Positions 34,501-43,193 of a stretch of 43,583 bases of DNA are shown in pieces. The stretch's first letter is position 1. Each line of letters opens with the position of its first letter. Location: assembly GCF_029893105.1 (NCBI RefSeq), contig NZ_JARXWG010000031.1:1-43583 (forward strand), in the 5' to 3' direction. Position numbers and translations under genes: made by a program. The notes under the pieces were generated by a model, which worked only from the letters and a program-made list of their open reading frames with translations, searched no databases and was not told where the DNA came from. Source of the stretch: Parabacteroides sp. PF5-9. GTDB lineage: Bacteria > Bacteroidota > Bacteroidia > Bacteroidales > Tannerellaceae.

Positions 34501-35879
34501 TTGTACCCATGGCTGTCGCTACATCTGCCGGTGCAGAAGTGCAACGTCCGTTGGCAACCGTTGTCATAGGAGGTTTATTTGTTTCAACCATACTGACATT
34601 GTTGATTATTCCCGTGTTTTATAAAATAGTAAATACGATACGTTTATGGAGACGAGCTCATCGAATAAGATATGTACTGCCTGTAATTGTTTTTATGAGT
34701 ATCTCCGGAGTACTTTCTGCCCAGTCAGATGCAACTACAGTCTCCTTGGATGAGGCTATCCGGATAGCATTGGATAATCATCCCCGTTTGAAAACGGCAA
34801 CAGCAAATATTGATCGTGTACGTGCTGCACGAGGGGAGTTATGGGATCCGGAGCCCATGTCATTTAATTACTCCTGGGGACAGTTAAATGGTGAAACACG
34901 CAAAGATAAAGAGTTGGAAATTTCACAGTCATTGGGCTCTGTTTTGACACCTTTTTATAAAAATACATTGATTAATAAACAAATAGTCAGTGGAGAACTT
35001 TATCGTGATATGGTAAGAAAAGAAATTGTTGCAGAAGTAAAGCGTGCCTGGGTGTATTACCAATATGCTCAACATGTACTGGCTTTATATCGTGAACAAA
35101 ATGAATGGACTACCCGTTTTCAACAGGCAGGGCAACTTCGGTATGAGCAAGGAGATATTACTTTATTGGAGAAAAATATGGCTGCAACATTAGCCGCAGA
35201 CTTGCGCGCACGATTCATGCAAGCGGAAGAAGAGATGTTATTGGCACAAAAGAGACTTGTTTGGATCTGTCATGTCGATCATTTGATTATACCAGCTGAT
35301 ACCGCTTTGGCAGTATTGCCAGTAGAGAATAGAACCGTATCAGAAGATCATTTATCAGGAACCTATTTAAGTTATTTTCAAAGCCAAACAGATGAAAAAA
35401 AAGCGATATTGAATATTGAGCGAAGTCGTTTTTTTCCCGAATTATCCGTTGGATATGTTCGTCAGAAAATCTCACCATTAAACGGCTTGGATTCCTGGAT
35501 GGTCGGCGTTTCGTTCCCTATAATATTTTCTTCTCAGCGCAGTCGGATTAAACAGGCTAAAATTGATTCATATATTGCCCGTACAGAAGCAGAGAATAAT
35601 ATTCGTCAGTTAACCAATAAGGTCGATGAATTGCAGATACAACTACGCCAACAAAGTGAAATGATTCGTTATTATCAAACAGGCGCATTGCCCGAAGCCC
35701 AGGCTTTATTGGAGAGTGCAACTATTCAGTTTCGCGAAAATGAGACTGATATCACACAATTTGTGCAAAGTCTGAATTCGGCCCATGAGATACAACGCGG
35801 GTATATCGAAACAGTTTACCAGTATAATATAACTGCATTGGAATTGGAGTTGTATACCGAAGATCGTATTTATCATTAA
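31536..35879 (+). CDS. CzcA/CusA-family heavy-metal RND efflux pump fused to a TolC-like outer-membrane channel
   Basis: A 1447-residue fusion. Residues 1-1045 are an HME-RND pump with 12 membrane helices; the TM4 acidic triad is D400, D406 and E413 (DFGIVVDGSIVIVE), the CzcA-like pattern of divalent-metal (Zn, Co, Cd, Ni) pumps rather than the CusA Cu/Ag type. A second signal peptide-like segment (YVLPVIVFMSISGVLSAQ, cleavage near 1062/1063) then leads into a TolC/CzcC-type outer-membrane factor (about 1070-1445) with two coiled-coil repeats. Such fusions are frequent in Bacteroidetes; the segment presumably lets the channel be released by signal peptidase. First gene of the efflux operon; a weak TATCTTTA at 31504-31511 is the only promoter candidate. 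Confidence 0.94.
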   Translation: MFKAIVHFSIRKKLFIGIATVFLLIGGIYAMMTLPIDAVPDITNNQVQIVTVSPTLAPQEVEQLITFPIEIAMSNIMNVVEIRSVSRFGLSLVTVVFDEKVPTLDARQLINEQIQTVAGEIPSELGTPELMPITTGLGEIYQYVLEVAPGYEDKYDAMELRTIQDWIVKRQLSGISGIVEINSFGGYLKQYEVAVDPDILYSLNITIGEVYEALMRNNQNTGGSYIEKMNKAYYIRSEGMITQLSDIEQIVVSNRGGIPIHIRDVGHVRFGAPKRFGAMTMDGKGECVGGIAMMLKGANANIVTKELEARVEKVQKMLPEGVVLEPYLNRSALVNRNIFTVIKNLVEGALIVFLVLIIFLGNFRAGLIVASVIPLAMLFGFIMMRLFGVTANLMSLGAIDFGIVVDGSIVIVEGMLAHLYSKRLAGKALSKTEMDQEIEAGAGGVVRSATFAVLIILIVFFPILTLSGIEGKYFTPMAKTLVFCIIGALILSLTYIPMMASLFLKKTISTKPTFADRFFQELNKIYKKGLHFCLHHIWITLGTAFIALAASLFLFTRLGAEFIPTLDEGDFAMQMTLPAGSSLSRSIELSTEAEKTLLAKFPEIKHVVSKIGTAEVPTDPMAVEDADIMIVMKPFKEWTSASSRAEMVEKMKKALEQVGGAEFNFSQPIQLRFNELMTGAKADIAIKLYGEDMEELYAKAREAARYVRQVPGADDVLVEQAMGLPQLVVSYDRSKIARYGMNIEELNTLIRTAYAGEVAGVVFENERRFDLVVRLDSDKISDLNLDKLFVRTVEGIPVPISEVADIELIDGPLQINRDATKRRVVIGVNVRDADIQQVVNNIQNVLEKNIKLKPGYYFEYGGQFENLQNAISTLTVVIPVALLLILLLLFFAFKGITYTMVVFSTVPLSLIGGILALWIRGLSFSISAGVGFIALFGVSVLNGILMINHFNDLQKQHIYQMTTNRIIAKGCPHLLRPVFLTGLVASLGFVPMAVATSAGAEVQRPLATVVIGGLFVSTILTLLIIPVFYKIVNTIRLWRRAHRIRYVLPVIVFMSISGVLSAQSDATTVSLDEAIRIALDNHPRLKTATANIDRVRAARGELWDPEPMSFNYSWGQLNGETRKDKELEISQSLGSVLTPFYKNTLINKQIVSGELYRDMVRKEIVAEVKRAWVYYQYAQHVLALYREQNEWTTRFQQAGQLRYEQGDITLLEKNMAATLAADLRARFMQAEEEMLLAQKRLVWICHVDHLIIPADTALAVLPVENRTVSEDHLSGTYLSYFQSQTDEKKAILNIERSRFFPELSVGYVRQKISPLNGLDSWMVGVSFPIIFSSQRSRIKQAKIDSYIARTEAENNIRQLTNKVDELQIQLRQQSEMIRYYQTGALPEAQALLESATIQFRENETDITQFVQSLNSAHEIQRGYIETVYQYNITALELELYTEDRIYH

Positions 35880-35923
35880 AACGATTATTATTTGAAATCA
35901 AATAGGAACAAAATAAACAGATC

Positions 35924-36826
35924 ATGAAAAAAATAGTTATATCGACAGTTGTCCTTCTTTTATTCGCTTGTAACGGTAAAAAAGAAAGTTTGTCAGATGA
36001 AGTCTCTGATACAATGGCTATTGAAAATGAAATGACAGAAGAATTATTTGCCGGCCAATCGGAGGCAGATACAGAACCAATGGCAATGGTCAATCACTCC
36101 TCATTTAACGGTGTTTTGATGACGCCTCCGCAACGTTATGCTACGGTGACACCGACTATGGGAGGAACAGTGCATAGTACCAATTTGTTGAATGGGATTT
36201 ATATCAAAAAAGGAACAGTTATAGCGACTCTTGAAAATCCGGAATTCATTACATTACAACAGGAATACCTTGACGCGTATGCCCAAACCACTTATTTAAA
36301 ATCAGAATTTGAACGACAAGAACGGTTAAGTGTTCAGGAAGCGGCATCTCAAAAACGTTTTGAACAAAGCAAAGCGGAGTATTTATCAATGAAAAGTCGT
36401 TTGGAAGGAGCTTCGGCACAATTGACTATTCTCGGTGTTTCCCCTAAAGATGTGTTATCCGAAGGTATTCAACCTTATTTAGAGATAAAGAGTCCTTTAA
36501 GCGGTTATGTCTCGGGTATGAATATAAATCTCGGTAAATATATTAATGGTGGTGATCCGATCTGCGAAGTGATAGATAAAGGAGAAACATTACTTCAGTT
36601 AACCGTTTATGAGAAAGATCTTATGAGGTTACAATCAGGGAGTCCGGTTTTATTTCGGGTAAATAGTTTGGGAGATCAGGAGTTCAATGCGGAAGTCATA
36701 TCCGTTGGTCAGGCTGTTGATCCGGTTAATCGTTCTTTGGAAGTGTACGCCCGTGTCAAAGAATCGAATGTACATTTTCGCCCGGGAATGTATGTTTCGG
36801 CACGTATTGAGAAAAAAAGTGAATAA
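35924..36826 (+). CDS. Efflux RND periplasmic adaptor lipoprotein (CusB/CzcB type)
   Basis: A 300-residue membrane-fusion protein that links the inner-membrane RND pump to the outer-membrane channel. The lipobox LFAC places the lipidated Cys at residue 16. An acidic, Met-containing linker (about 25-60) is followed by the lipoyl/barrel-sandwich halves (GGTVHSTNLLNGIYIKKGTV and SPLSGYVSGMNINLGKYI) flanking a short alpha-hairpin, then a beta-barrel (YEKDLMRLQSGSPV). It is shorter than typical CusB/CzcB (about 380-500 aa) because the C-terminal domain is reduced. It lies 44 bp after the pump gene. Confidence 0.93.
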   Translation: MKKIVISTVVLLLFACNGKKESLSDEVSDTMAIENEMTEELFAGQSEADTEPMAMVNHSSFNGVLMTPPQRYATVTPTMGGTVHSTNLLNGIYIKKGTVIATLENPEFITLQQEYLDAYAQTTYLKSEFERQERLSVQEAASQKRFEQSKAEYLSMKSRLEGASAQLTILGVSPKDVLSEGIQPYLEIKSPLSGYVSGMNINLGKYINGGDPICEVIDKGETLLQLTVYEKDLMRLQSGSPVLFRVNSLGDQEFNAEVISVGQAVDPVNRSLEVYARVKESNVHFRPGMYVSARIEKKSE

Positions 36827-36874
36827 ATCTATAACTGAAATACAGAAGGCGTGTTTTTTAGTTAAGTTTGTTTC

Positions 36875-37915
36875 ATGAAGTTCAGCAATAAATATATCTT
36901 ATCCATAACAGGGATCTCATTGGTTGTTTCTGTGTTGATCTATTTTCCTGAATGGATGTCTCTGTTTGGAAGGGATGAAAATATAAGTACTGAATTATTT
37001 CCGGGAATAGCTGTTATCGATGTGATTAATGAGATGCTATTTACATTTATATCGTTGATCATTCTGTTTGGGTTGAATATCGCTTTGTTGGGGTTAAATC
37101 GTTTGTCTACCAGACTCTCATGGCAAAAACTACTTTTCTCTTTTGTGCTTACATGGATTGCAAGCAACTTGTTGGGAAATGGATTTGTCTTCCTTCATCA
37201 TCAACTGGATATACCCGCTATCCACTCTACAGTACATTTCTTATTGCATCCTGTACGCGATTTTATTATATCAGCGGTGGTTTCCAGTAGTTGTTACATC
37301 ACTTGGTTGATTAGAAAAAGTCAGCAGGTTCAGATCGAAAACCAACAGTTGCGAATGGAAAGCCTTCTGAATCAGTATGAAGCATTAAAAAATCAATTGA
37401 ATCCGCATATGTTGTTTAATTCTTTAAATACACTTCGCTCTTTAATACGGGAAACACCGGATAAGGCGCAAGATTATTTACAAGAATTATCACGAGTACT
37501 CCGATATACTTTACAGGAAAATGAAAATCAGACCGTTTCTCTTCGGGAAGAGATGGAGTTTGTGAATGCTTATCTTTTTTTATTGAAAATGCGTTATGAA
37601 GACAATCTGATGTTTCATTTGAATATAGATGAAGCGTCGGAACTCCTTCAACTCCCACCCATGGCAGTACAGATGTTGATTGAAAATGCGGTGAAACACA
37701 ATGAAATCAGTAATCGTAAGCCTTTTACAATAACCATTCATGCCGACAAGCATCAGTTGACAGTTTATAATCCGATACAGCCTAAACTGACACCGAGTAG
37801 AGGAACAGGGATTGGTTTGGGAAATCTGGCTAAACGGTATGATCTTTTGTTTAAGAAAACAATTGAAATACAGGATGATAATAACTTATTTTCGGTCACA
37901 ATCCCTTTGATATAA
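36875..37915 (+). CDS. LytS-type sensor histidine kinase
   Basis: The 346-residue membrane kinase has four membrane helices (about 7-25, 52-72, 84-102, 127-145), a short coiled coil (150-170) and a His_kinase/HATPase pair. The phospho-acceptor His178 is in QLNPHMLFNSLN and the ATP-binding N box is IENAVKHNE, with a G box at GTGIGLGNL. It would phosphorylate the LytTR regulator encoded 7 bp downstream. Location inside a metal-efflux operon suggests a metal or envelope-stress signal, but no sensing domain other than the membrane region is seen, so the signal is inferred. Confidence 0.93.
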   Translation: MKFSNKYILSITGISLVVSVLIYFPEWMSLFGRDENISTELFPGIAVIDVINEMLFTFISLIILFGLNIALLGLNRLSTRLSWQKLLFSFVLTWIASNLLGNGFVFLHHQLDIPAIHSTVHFLLHPVRDFIISAVVSSSCYITWLIRKSQQVQIENQQLRMESLLNQYEALKNQLNPHMLFNSLNTLRSLIRETPDKAQDYLQELSRVLRYTLQENENQTVSLREEMEFVNAYLFLLKMRYEDNLMFHLNIDEASELLQLPPMAVQMLIENAVKHNEISNRKPFTITIHADKHQLTVYNPIQPKLTPSRGTGIGLGNLAKRYDLLFKKTIEIQDDNNLFSVTIPLI

Positions 37916-37922
37916 TGTGTTT

Positions 37923-38684
37923 ATGAAAGTCCTTATTATAGAAGATGAAAAAGCGGCTGTCAGAAATTTAAAAGCATTGCTTTTAGATATTGATCATAAT
38001 ATTGAAATACTGGCGGTGACAGATAGTATAACGGAGAGTATAGAATGGCTTAGAAATCATCCTGAGCCGGATTTGATCTTTGTCGATATTCACCTGGCAG
38101 ATGGATCGGCATTTGAAATTTTTGAACATATACATATTAAAAGTCCTGTTATTTTCACAACTGCTTATGATGAGTATGCACTGAAAGCATTTAAAGTGAA
38201 TAGTGTAGATTATTTGCTTAAACCGATTGATCGGAATGCGATTGAAAACGCTTTGGATAAATTATATCATCTGAGAGCAAAAACAAACGTTTTACCGGGA
38301 GATTATAGCGGACTTATTCGTGCGCTTAAACAGAATGAGAATTATAAAACTCACTTTTTAATTCCTGTCAAAGGCGATAAGTTATTCCCTTTACCTGTAG
38401 ATTCAATCTCTTATTTCTATATCTATGAAGGAGATGTAAAAGCCGTAACAGATGATGAAAAAGAGTATATACTTAATCAAACTTTAGATGAACTGAATGA
38501 ATGTCTTAACCCAAGTCAATTTTTTCGTGTGAATCGACAATATATCATTTCCAGAAAATCAGTTCGTGATATTGATCTTTGGTTTAACAGTCGTTTATCG
38601 GTCAATTTGAAGATACCAGTCAAAGAACGAATACTTGTTAGCCGCTTGCGGGTAGCAGAGTTTAAGGAATGGTTTACAAATTGA
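37923..38684 (+). CDS. LytTR-family response regulator
   Basis: I chose the ATG at 37923 (MKVLIIEDEK) over the in-frame GTG at 37917, which would only add two residues. The 253-residue protein has a receiver domain with acidic pocket EDE, phospho-acceptor D55 (FVDIHLADGS) and the conserved K in LKPID, then a LytTR DNA-binding domain (about 145-250, VDSISYFYIYEGDVKAV, then FFRVNRQYIISRKSV). It pairs with the kinase directly upstream. LytTR regulators bind direct repeats upstream of target promoters; no such pair could be assigned near 31500. Its 3' end is only 5 bp from the convergent AraC gene. Confidence 0.93.
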   Translation: MKVLIIEDEKAAVRNLKALLLDIDHNIEILAVTDSITESIEWLRNHPEPDLIFVDIHLADGSAFEIFEHIHIKSPVIFTTAYDEYALKAFKVNSVDYLLKPIDRNAIENALDKLYHLRAKTNVLPGDYSGLIRALKQNENYKTHFLIPVKGDKLFPLPVDSISYFYIYEGDVKAVTDDEKEYILNQTLDELNECLNPSQFFRVNRQYIISRKSVRDIDLWFNSRLSVNLKIPVKERILVSRLRVAEFKEWFTN

Positions 38685-38689
38685 AACCA

Positions 38690-39259
38690 TTAGATTTCAT
38701 CCAATGGTTTTCGTTTATTTTCTTTGATCGTTTTGAAATGGCTGGGAGTAAAACCTGTTATTTTTTTGAATTGCGCACTTAAATGGGCGGTGCTCGAATA
38801 ATTCAGTTTGAACGCAATTTCACTTAATGTCAACTCATTGTAAACGAGCAACTCTTTAACCTTTTCAATCTTTTGAGCGATAAAATACTTTTCAATGGTG
38901 ATCCCTTCTACCTGCGAAAAGAGGGTGCTCATATAGTTGTAGTCATGTTTAAGCTTTTCGGACAGAAAATCAGATAGATTGATTTTCAACTGAATGCTTT
39001 CCTTATGAACAAGTTCTATAATGGTCGTTTTTATTTGTTCGATTAATCGTGCTTTCCGGTCATCGATCCATGAAAAACCGAGTGATTCTAACCGGCTTTT
39101 CAACAGTTTTTCCGTTTCCACCGACAATTTTTCCTCTACAACCACTTCTCCCAATGAAATTGACAGAGGATGAATATGGAGTTTGTCCAACTCAGATTTG
39201 ACAACCATAATACAACGGTTGCAAACCATATTTTTTATGTATATCCGGTGTTCGGTCAT
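38690..39259 (-). CDS. AraC-family regulator with N-terminal HMA-like CxxC domain
   Basis: The 189-residue protein starts with a heavy-metal-associated-like domain: C13-N-R-C16 in IKNMVCNRCIMVVKSEL, followed by a beta-alpha-beta pattern to about residue 70. An 85-189 segment is an AraC-type double helix-turn-helix (LTLSEIAFKLNYSSTAHLSAQFKKITGFTPSHF). The CxxC motif in an HMA-like fold typically binds Cu(I), Zn(II) or Cd(II), so this is a candidate metal-responsive regulator. It is convergent with the efflux operon, ending 5 bp from the response-regulator stop, and has its own promoter at 39277-39305. This family is recurrent beside RND metal pumps in Bacteroidetes. Confidence 0.9.
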   Translation of the reverse strand: MTEHRIYIKNMVCNRCIMVVKSELDKLHIHPLSISLGEVVVEEKLSVETEKLLKSRLESLGFSWIDDRKARLIEQIKTTIIELVHKESIQLKINLSDFLSEKLKHDYNYMSTLFSQVEGITIEKYFIAQKIEKVKELLVYNELTLSEIAFKLNYSSTAHLSAQFKKITGFTPSHFKTIKENKRKPLDEI

Positions 39260-39276
39260 ACCACATCTTTTATGGA

Positions 39277-39305
39277 CAAAAATAACACCTTAAATCGAAA
39301 AACAA
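39277..39305 (-). promoter_or_regulatory. Promoter of the HMA-AraC gene
   Basis: Read on the minus strand: TTG at 39305-39303, 18 bases, then TATTTTTG at 39284-39277, 18 bases before the ATG. It lies in the 48-bp gap after the rhamnosidase gene, so AraC need not depend on rhamnosidase read-through. Confidence 0.6.
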
Positions 39306-39307
39306 CG

Positions 39308-42300
39308 CTATTCAGTAATATATCCCTGAACTATAGAAGCGTGCCATTTTCCATTACTTAATTTCATCTGATAGCTTCCGGCTTCGGCTTTGAATTTAGC
39401 TGTTTTAACACCATTACGTGTATCCATACCGAGATATTGAATTCCTGCAATGGAAGAAAATCCTTGCATAACTGATTCTTCTAATGGTAAGTAAACAGTT
39501 GCCGACGTATTAGGTGGAATGGTAAAATCGTATGATAATAATTTCCCTTTATCAGCATTCCAACAACTCTTGATCGTACCATAATTAGATATAAATGTGC
39601 CGGATGCATTGGTATAGGTTCCACCGGGAAGTGGCTGGAGTACAAAATCTTGATACCCACCATTGTCTGTAGTAATACCCAAATGAAACTCATGTATCCA
39701 CGAACCAACCGAGCCGAGTGCAAAATGATTAAAAGAATTCATTCCGCTTGCAGCATTCATTTCAAAAGCAAGTTCATACGAGTTCCAGCGTTCCCATACG
39801 GATGTAGCACCAAGTTTTACCGAATAAAGCCATGATGCAAAGTCAGTACTGGAAAAAAGTTTGTAAGCAGTTTCAGACTGTCCGAAACGCGTTAATGCCG
39901 GCAGCATATTCGGCGTGCCCGAAAAGCCGGTCGTAATAGTATAATCGAGCGATTCTTTCGTCGGATTCATCGCAACTCCGGCTGTAGCACCTAAAGGCAT
40001 ATCGCGTCCACCATGCACAATCAATACATTGCCTTCATTACCGCTTCGCGATGGTTTGGCAGATAACTCAGCTAATCGTTTAGCTGCAAAAGCTTCATAG
40101 GTCATGCCGTTATATTCACCGGAAGTAATGCGCATAGTATCGCTGAAACAATTGAAATTTAAAGGTGTAGCATAGGAAGTTTGCGTGTCTATCAAACGGC
40201 CGGTAGAACCATCGGTTATGGAGATCGAACGAGTCATTCCGATATCCGGATCGATATATGCCCGGTTGAAGGATTCTTTTGCTATCATATAGCGGTTGCG
40301 CAATTCATTCGCATACGCTGTTTTTCCGATTGCTTCCGACATAATGGCTGTAACTTCCATCATATACAGATAAATGGCATTGTTGCAGAGATCACTGGAT
40401 GTGCGGGCGTCGAAACTCAGATGATCGGCTAATCCTCCTGTACGTGATGACAGTCCCGGGTATCCGGGTACTGTGAAATGATTCATTCCGTCCAACCAAG
40501 CCTTCATAGCGTCAAAATTCTCTTTGACCACTTCTATATCTCCGTATTGTGTGTACAATTGCCAGGGAACCATGCATACTGCGGCAGCCCAAGTACTGCT
40601 GGCTGCAAAATTTCGGGATCGTGCCCGTGAATAAGTCGGAATCGTTGTCCCGACTCCACCGGCAGGTTCGCCATTTGCTCCTCCTATTCCCTGATCGTTA
40701 CGCAAAGTAACCATCCATTGACGGAAGAAACTTTGAACATCTCCATTATAAGTAGCGGTACGGGCATATGCTTGTGCATCTCCGGTCCAACCCATACGTT
40801 CATTGCGCTGAGGGCAATCTGTCGGGATAGAAAAGAAATTTCCAAGCTGGCTACGTTGAATGTTTCTGAATAATTGATTGATAAGTTCTCCTGTATTGTC
40901 GGATGTACTCCCTTTGTAGGATGCTGTCACATTTTCAGATGAGAGTACAATCCCTTCGACATTTTGAATAGGGAGAGGAGATGTGCGATTGGGTGTGGTA
41001 ATCTGTATGTAGCGATAGCCCCGGTAGGTAAAATGAGGTTCAATCAATACATTACGTGATTCATCTTCTTTACTTGCTGTATAAAAATCGGTAACAAGTG
41101 CAGCTCTGTAAGTTTCATGTAAAATACGTCCGGCAACGTTTGGGCGAAAAATACCATTTGCTCCGTAAAGCGATTCATAGGTCGTTCCATCGGGCATTAC
41201 TTTATTCGGAGAATCTTCATTTCCCGGGTATATTTCTTCTCCATATCGAAGAATAACCGTATCTCCCTCTTTCAGTGAACCTGCCGGAATAGTAATGGAA
41301 GGTACACCAACCATATCGACTCCCATATCATAGGTGTATGTTTTTTTATCATCGCTATGTGTGGTTAATACTCTTGTTGCTTGTAAACGTTCGATTTCGC
41401 GAACAGGATTATCACGCCGGGCAATAATATCAAAATTGATCCAGTCACGTTTTTTTATGATTTCAGGTCGTACCCAACCGTTTTCCTGGTAACCTACAGT
41501 AGTCCATCCGGCAATGGCAGATTCTTTATTGGCATTATAACGCTGACCATGAAACATACTGGCGTATTCAACGGGACCCTTTTTATAGAGTTTCCACTCT
41601 TTGGGATTGGTTGTTATTATGCGTTGATTTCCATCCGTATAAGTAATCACTAATTTGGCCAAAAGAGCTTCCGTATCACCGAAAAAATTATAGTTATTAG
41701 GGGTAAATGTCATATATCCGGTATAAAAACCAGGTCCGAGTATGGCTCCTAAAACATTTTTCCCATTTTTCAACAAGTCTGTAACATTATAAGTATGATA
41801 GTTAAGCGTTTCACGATATTGACTTACTCCCGGATTGAACCAATCATTACCCATTCGTTTTCCATTCACATACATTTCATAGGAACCCATTGCCGTGATA
41901 TACATATCTGCTTTTTGAATTTTTTTCTCTGATTCGGTTTCAAATTCGTTTCTCAGCATCGAAAGCGAAGCATAATGACTGGGATCTGCATATCCGAAAG
42001 TTCCTTCGTCCACAGAAATTTTATTATCGGAAACCGTTAGTCCGGTTATATGATTAAATATGGAATAGGTAGCTCCTATAGATTGGTTGAATAGATCCGC
42101 TTCACGCCCTTGTCCTACATTTTTTAATGCATAATCCGTGAATTCTACTTTTTCTCCTGTAGCGGTATAGAATCCGATCGAATTCAGATTAGGATATGTA
42201 TTATAATCTCCGCCATTTTTACCATAGGGCGAAAGAATAATACCTCCTCCTCCCATTCGCGGGGTAGGATTATTATTTAATTGCAAAGCTTTTCCGTTGA

Positions 42301-43135
42301 TTTCTACAGTCATAGCACTGGCAGATACATGGATATCTAGTGTGTTTTCTTGATAAGCATTTGCTGTGGTAATTAATTCGTTTATATTGCAGGTTGGTAT
42401 TGTAGCTTTTGATATAGTGATAAACGGATATTCAGGAGAGTCGGTTTTCAGGTATCCCACACGATAAATATTTATAGCTGCTCCATTTGGTGTTCCAACA
42501 CCTGAAAGATCCAATTCAAAACGGTAATAATTCTCACCCTCCATTCGTTCTACGTTTTGGAAATTATTGTTAAAGCGAAAATCGTTTGCTCCGAATATAA
42601 GCGAGAGTTTATTTCCTGATATGATTTTATATTTAGTGCTGATATGAAATAGTTGAGCAGATGTCGCATCTAAAGAGAGTTCATTACTACCAATCCATTG
42701 CGCATTATCCCAGGCATTGATCGTTGGATTCATCAGACCTGTCGAGAAAAATGAAGAGGCTGTGTGAGTTTTTCCATAACTGTCCGTTATATTTACTTTC
42801 CAATAGTAATCTGTTTCCGGAGCTAAGCTAGATCCTCCATAGACTATTCCTACAGATTGATTGGATGTAATCATCCCACTGTCCCAAACCATTTCAGTGA
42901 AACGTTGGTCTTTAGCGACCACAATTTGATAAGCGGATTGTTTTATTCCGATTCTTTGAGATTGCATCTGCCAGGAAAAATCGGGTTTGTCGGTATCAAT
43001 CCCTAAAGGAGAGATTAATGTGTTTACTCTTAAATGATCGATTGTCGAATCATTTTTATCACCTGTACAGGATTGTATACATGCAGTAAAGAATACGATA
43101 GATATGACGTGTAATAAGTATAACTTCTTTAACAT
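39308..43135 (-). CDS. Alpha-L-rhamnosidase (GH78), surface lipoprotein
   Basis: A 1275-residue enzyme releasing alpha-L-rhamnose from plant or microbial glycans. The lipobox is IQSC (Cys23), followed by TGDKNDS, whose acidic residues resemble the surface-export signal of Bacteroidetes lipoproteins. Domain order: an N-terminal fibronectin-like domain (30-135), an inserted beta-sandwich, lectin-like domain (about 150-385) absent from standard GH78 enzymes, the rhamnosidase N domain (390-560), the (alpha/alpha)6 catalytic domain with DCPQRNERMGWTGD at 773-786 (acid E779; Asp773, Asp786) and base E1115 in VWERW, and a C-terminal beta domain. N778 replaces a common Asp at a non-catalytic position. 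No SusC/SusD or regulator adjoins it. Confidence 0.95.
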   Translation of the reverse strand: MLKKLYLLHVISIVFFTACIQSCTGDKNDSTIDHLRVNTLISPLGIDTDKPDFSWQMQSQRIGIKQSAYQIVVAKDQRFTEMVWDSGMITSNQSVGIVYGGSSLAPETDYYWKVNITDSYGKTHTASSFFSTGLMNPTINAWDNAQWIGSNELSLDATSAQLFHISTKYKIISGNKLSLIFGANDFRFNNNFQNVERMEGENYYRFELDLSGVGTPNGAAINIYRVGYLKTDSPEYPFITISKATIPTCNINELITTANAYQENTLDIHVSASAMTVEINGKALQLNNNPTPRMGGGGIILSPYGKNGGDYNTYPNLNSIGFYTATGEKVEFTDYALKNVGQGREADLFNQSIGATYSIFNHITGLTVSDNKISVDEGTFGYADPSHYASLSMLRNEFETESEKKIQKADMYITAMGSYEMYVNGKRMGNDWFNPGVSQYRETLNYHTYNVTDLLKNGKNVLGAILGPGFYTGYMTFTPNNYNFFGDTEALLAKLVITYTDGNQRIITTNPKEWKLYKKGPVEYASMFHGQRYNANKESAIAGWTTVGYQENGWVRPEIIKKRDWINFDIIARRDNPVREIERLQATRVLTTHSDDKKTYTYDMGVDMVGVPSITIPAGSLKEGDTVILRYGEEIYPGNEDSPNKVMPDGTTYESLYGANGIFRPNVAGRILHETYRAALVTDFYTASKEDESRNVLIEPHFTYRGYRYIQITTPNRTSPLPIQNVEGIVLSSENVTASYKGSTSDNTGELINQLFRNIQRSQLGNFFSIPTDCPQRNERMGWTGDAQAYARTATYNGDVQSFFRQWMVTLRNDQGIGGANGEPAGGVGTTIPTYSRARSRNFAASSTWAAAVCMVPWQLYTQYGDIEVVKENFDAMKAWLDGMNHFTVPGYPGLSSRTGGLADHLSFDARTSSDLCNNAIYLYMMEVTAIMSEAIGKTAYANELRNRYMIAKESFNRAYIDPDIGMTRSISITDGSTGRLIDTQTSYATPLNFNCFSDTMRITSGEYNGMTYEAFAAKRLAELSAKPSRSGNEGNVLIVHGGRDMPLGATAGVAMNPTKESLDYTITTGFSGTPNMLPALTRFGQSETAYKLFSSTDFASWLYSVKLGATSVWERWNSYELAFEMNAASGMNSFNHFALGSVGSWIHEFHLGITTDNGGYQDFVLQPLPGGTYTNASGTFISNYGTIKSCWNADKGKLLSYDFTIPPNTSATVYLPLEESVMQGFSSIAGIQYLGMDTRNGVKTAKFKAEAGSYQMKLSNGKWHASIVQGYITE

Positions 43136-43185
43136 GGTCTATGAATTTGCAGTGAGAATCGCATTGAGTAATTATGTAACATGTG

Positions 43186-43193
43186 CAAAAGTA
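43186..43193 (-). promoter_or_regulatory. Possible promoter -7 box of the rhamnosidase gene
   Basis: TACTTTTG on the minus strand (43193-43186), 50 bases before the ATG. The -33 element is not clear. Confidence 0.45.

Noticed and set aside
31536-35879. Copper/silver (CusA) specificity
   Set aside because: The TM4 acidic triad pattern DFG...VDG...VE matches CzcA-like divalent-metal pumps, so a copper or silver label is not supported.
37917-38684. GTG start for the response regulator
   Set aside because: The ATG two codons later gives the standard receiver N terminus MKVLIIEDE.
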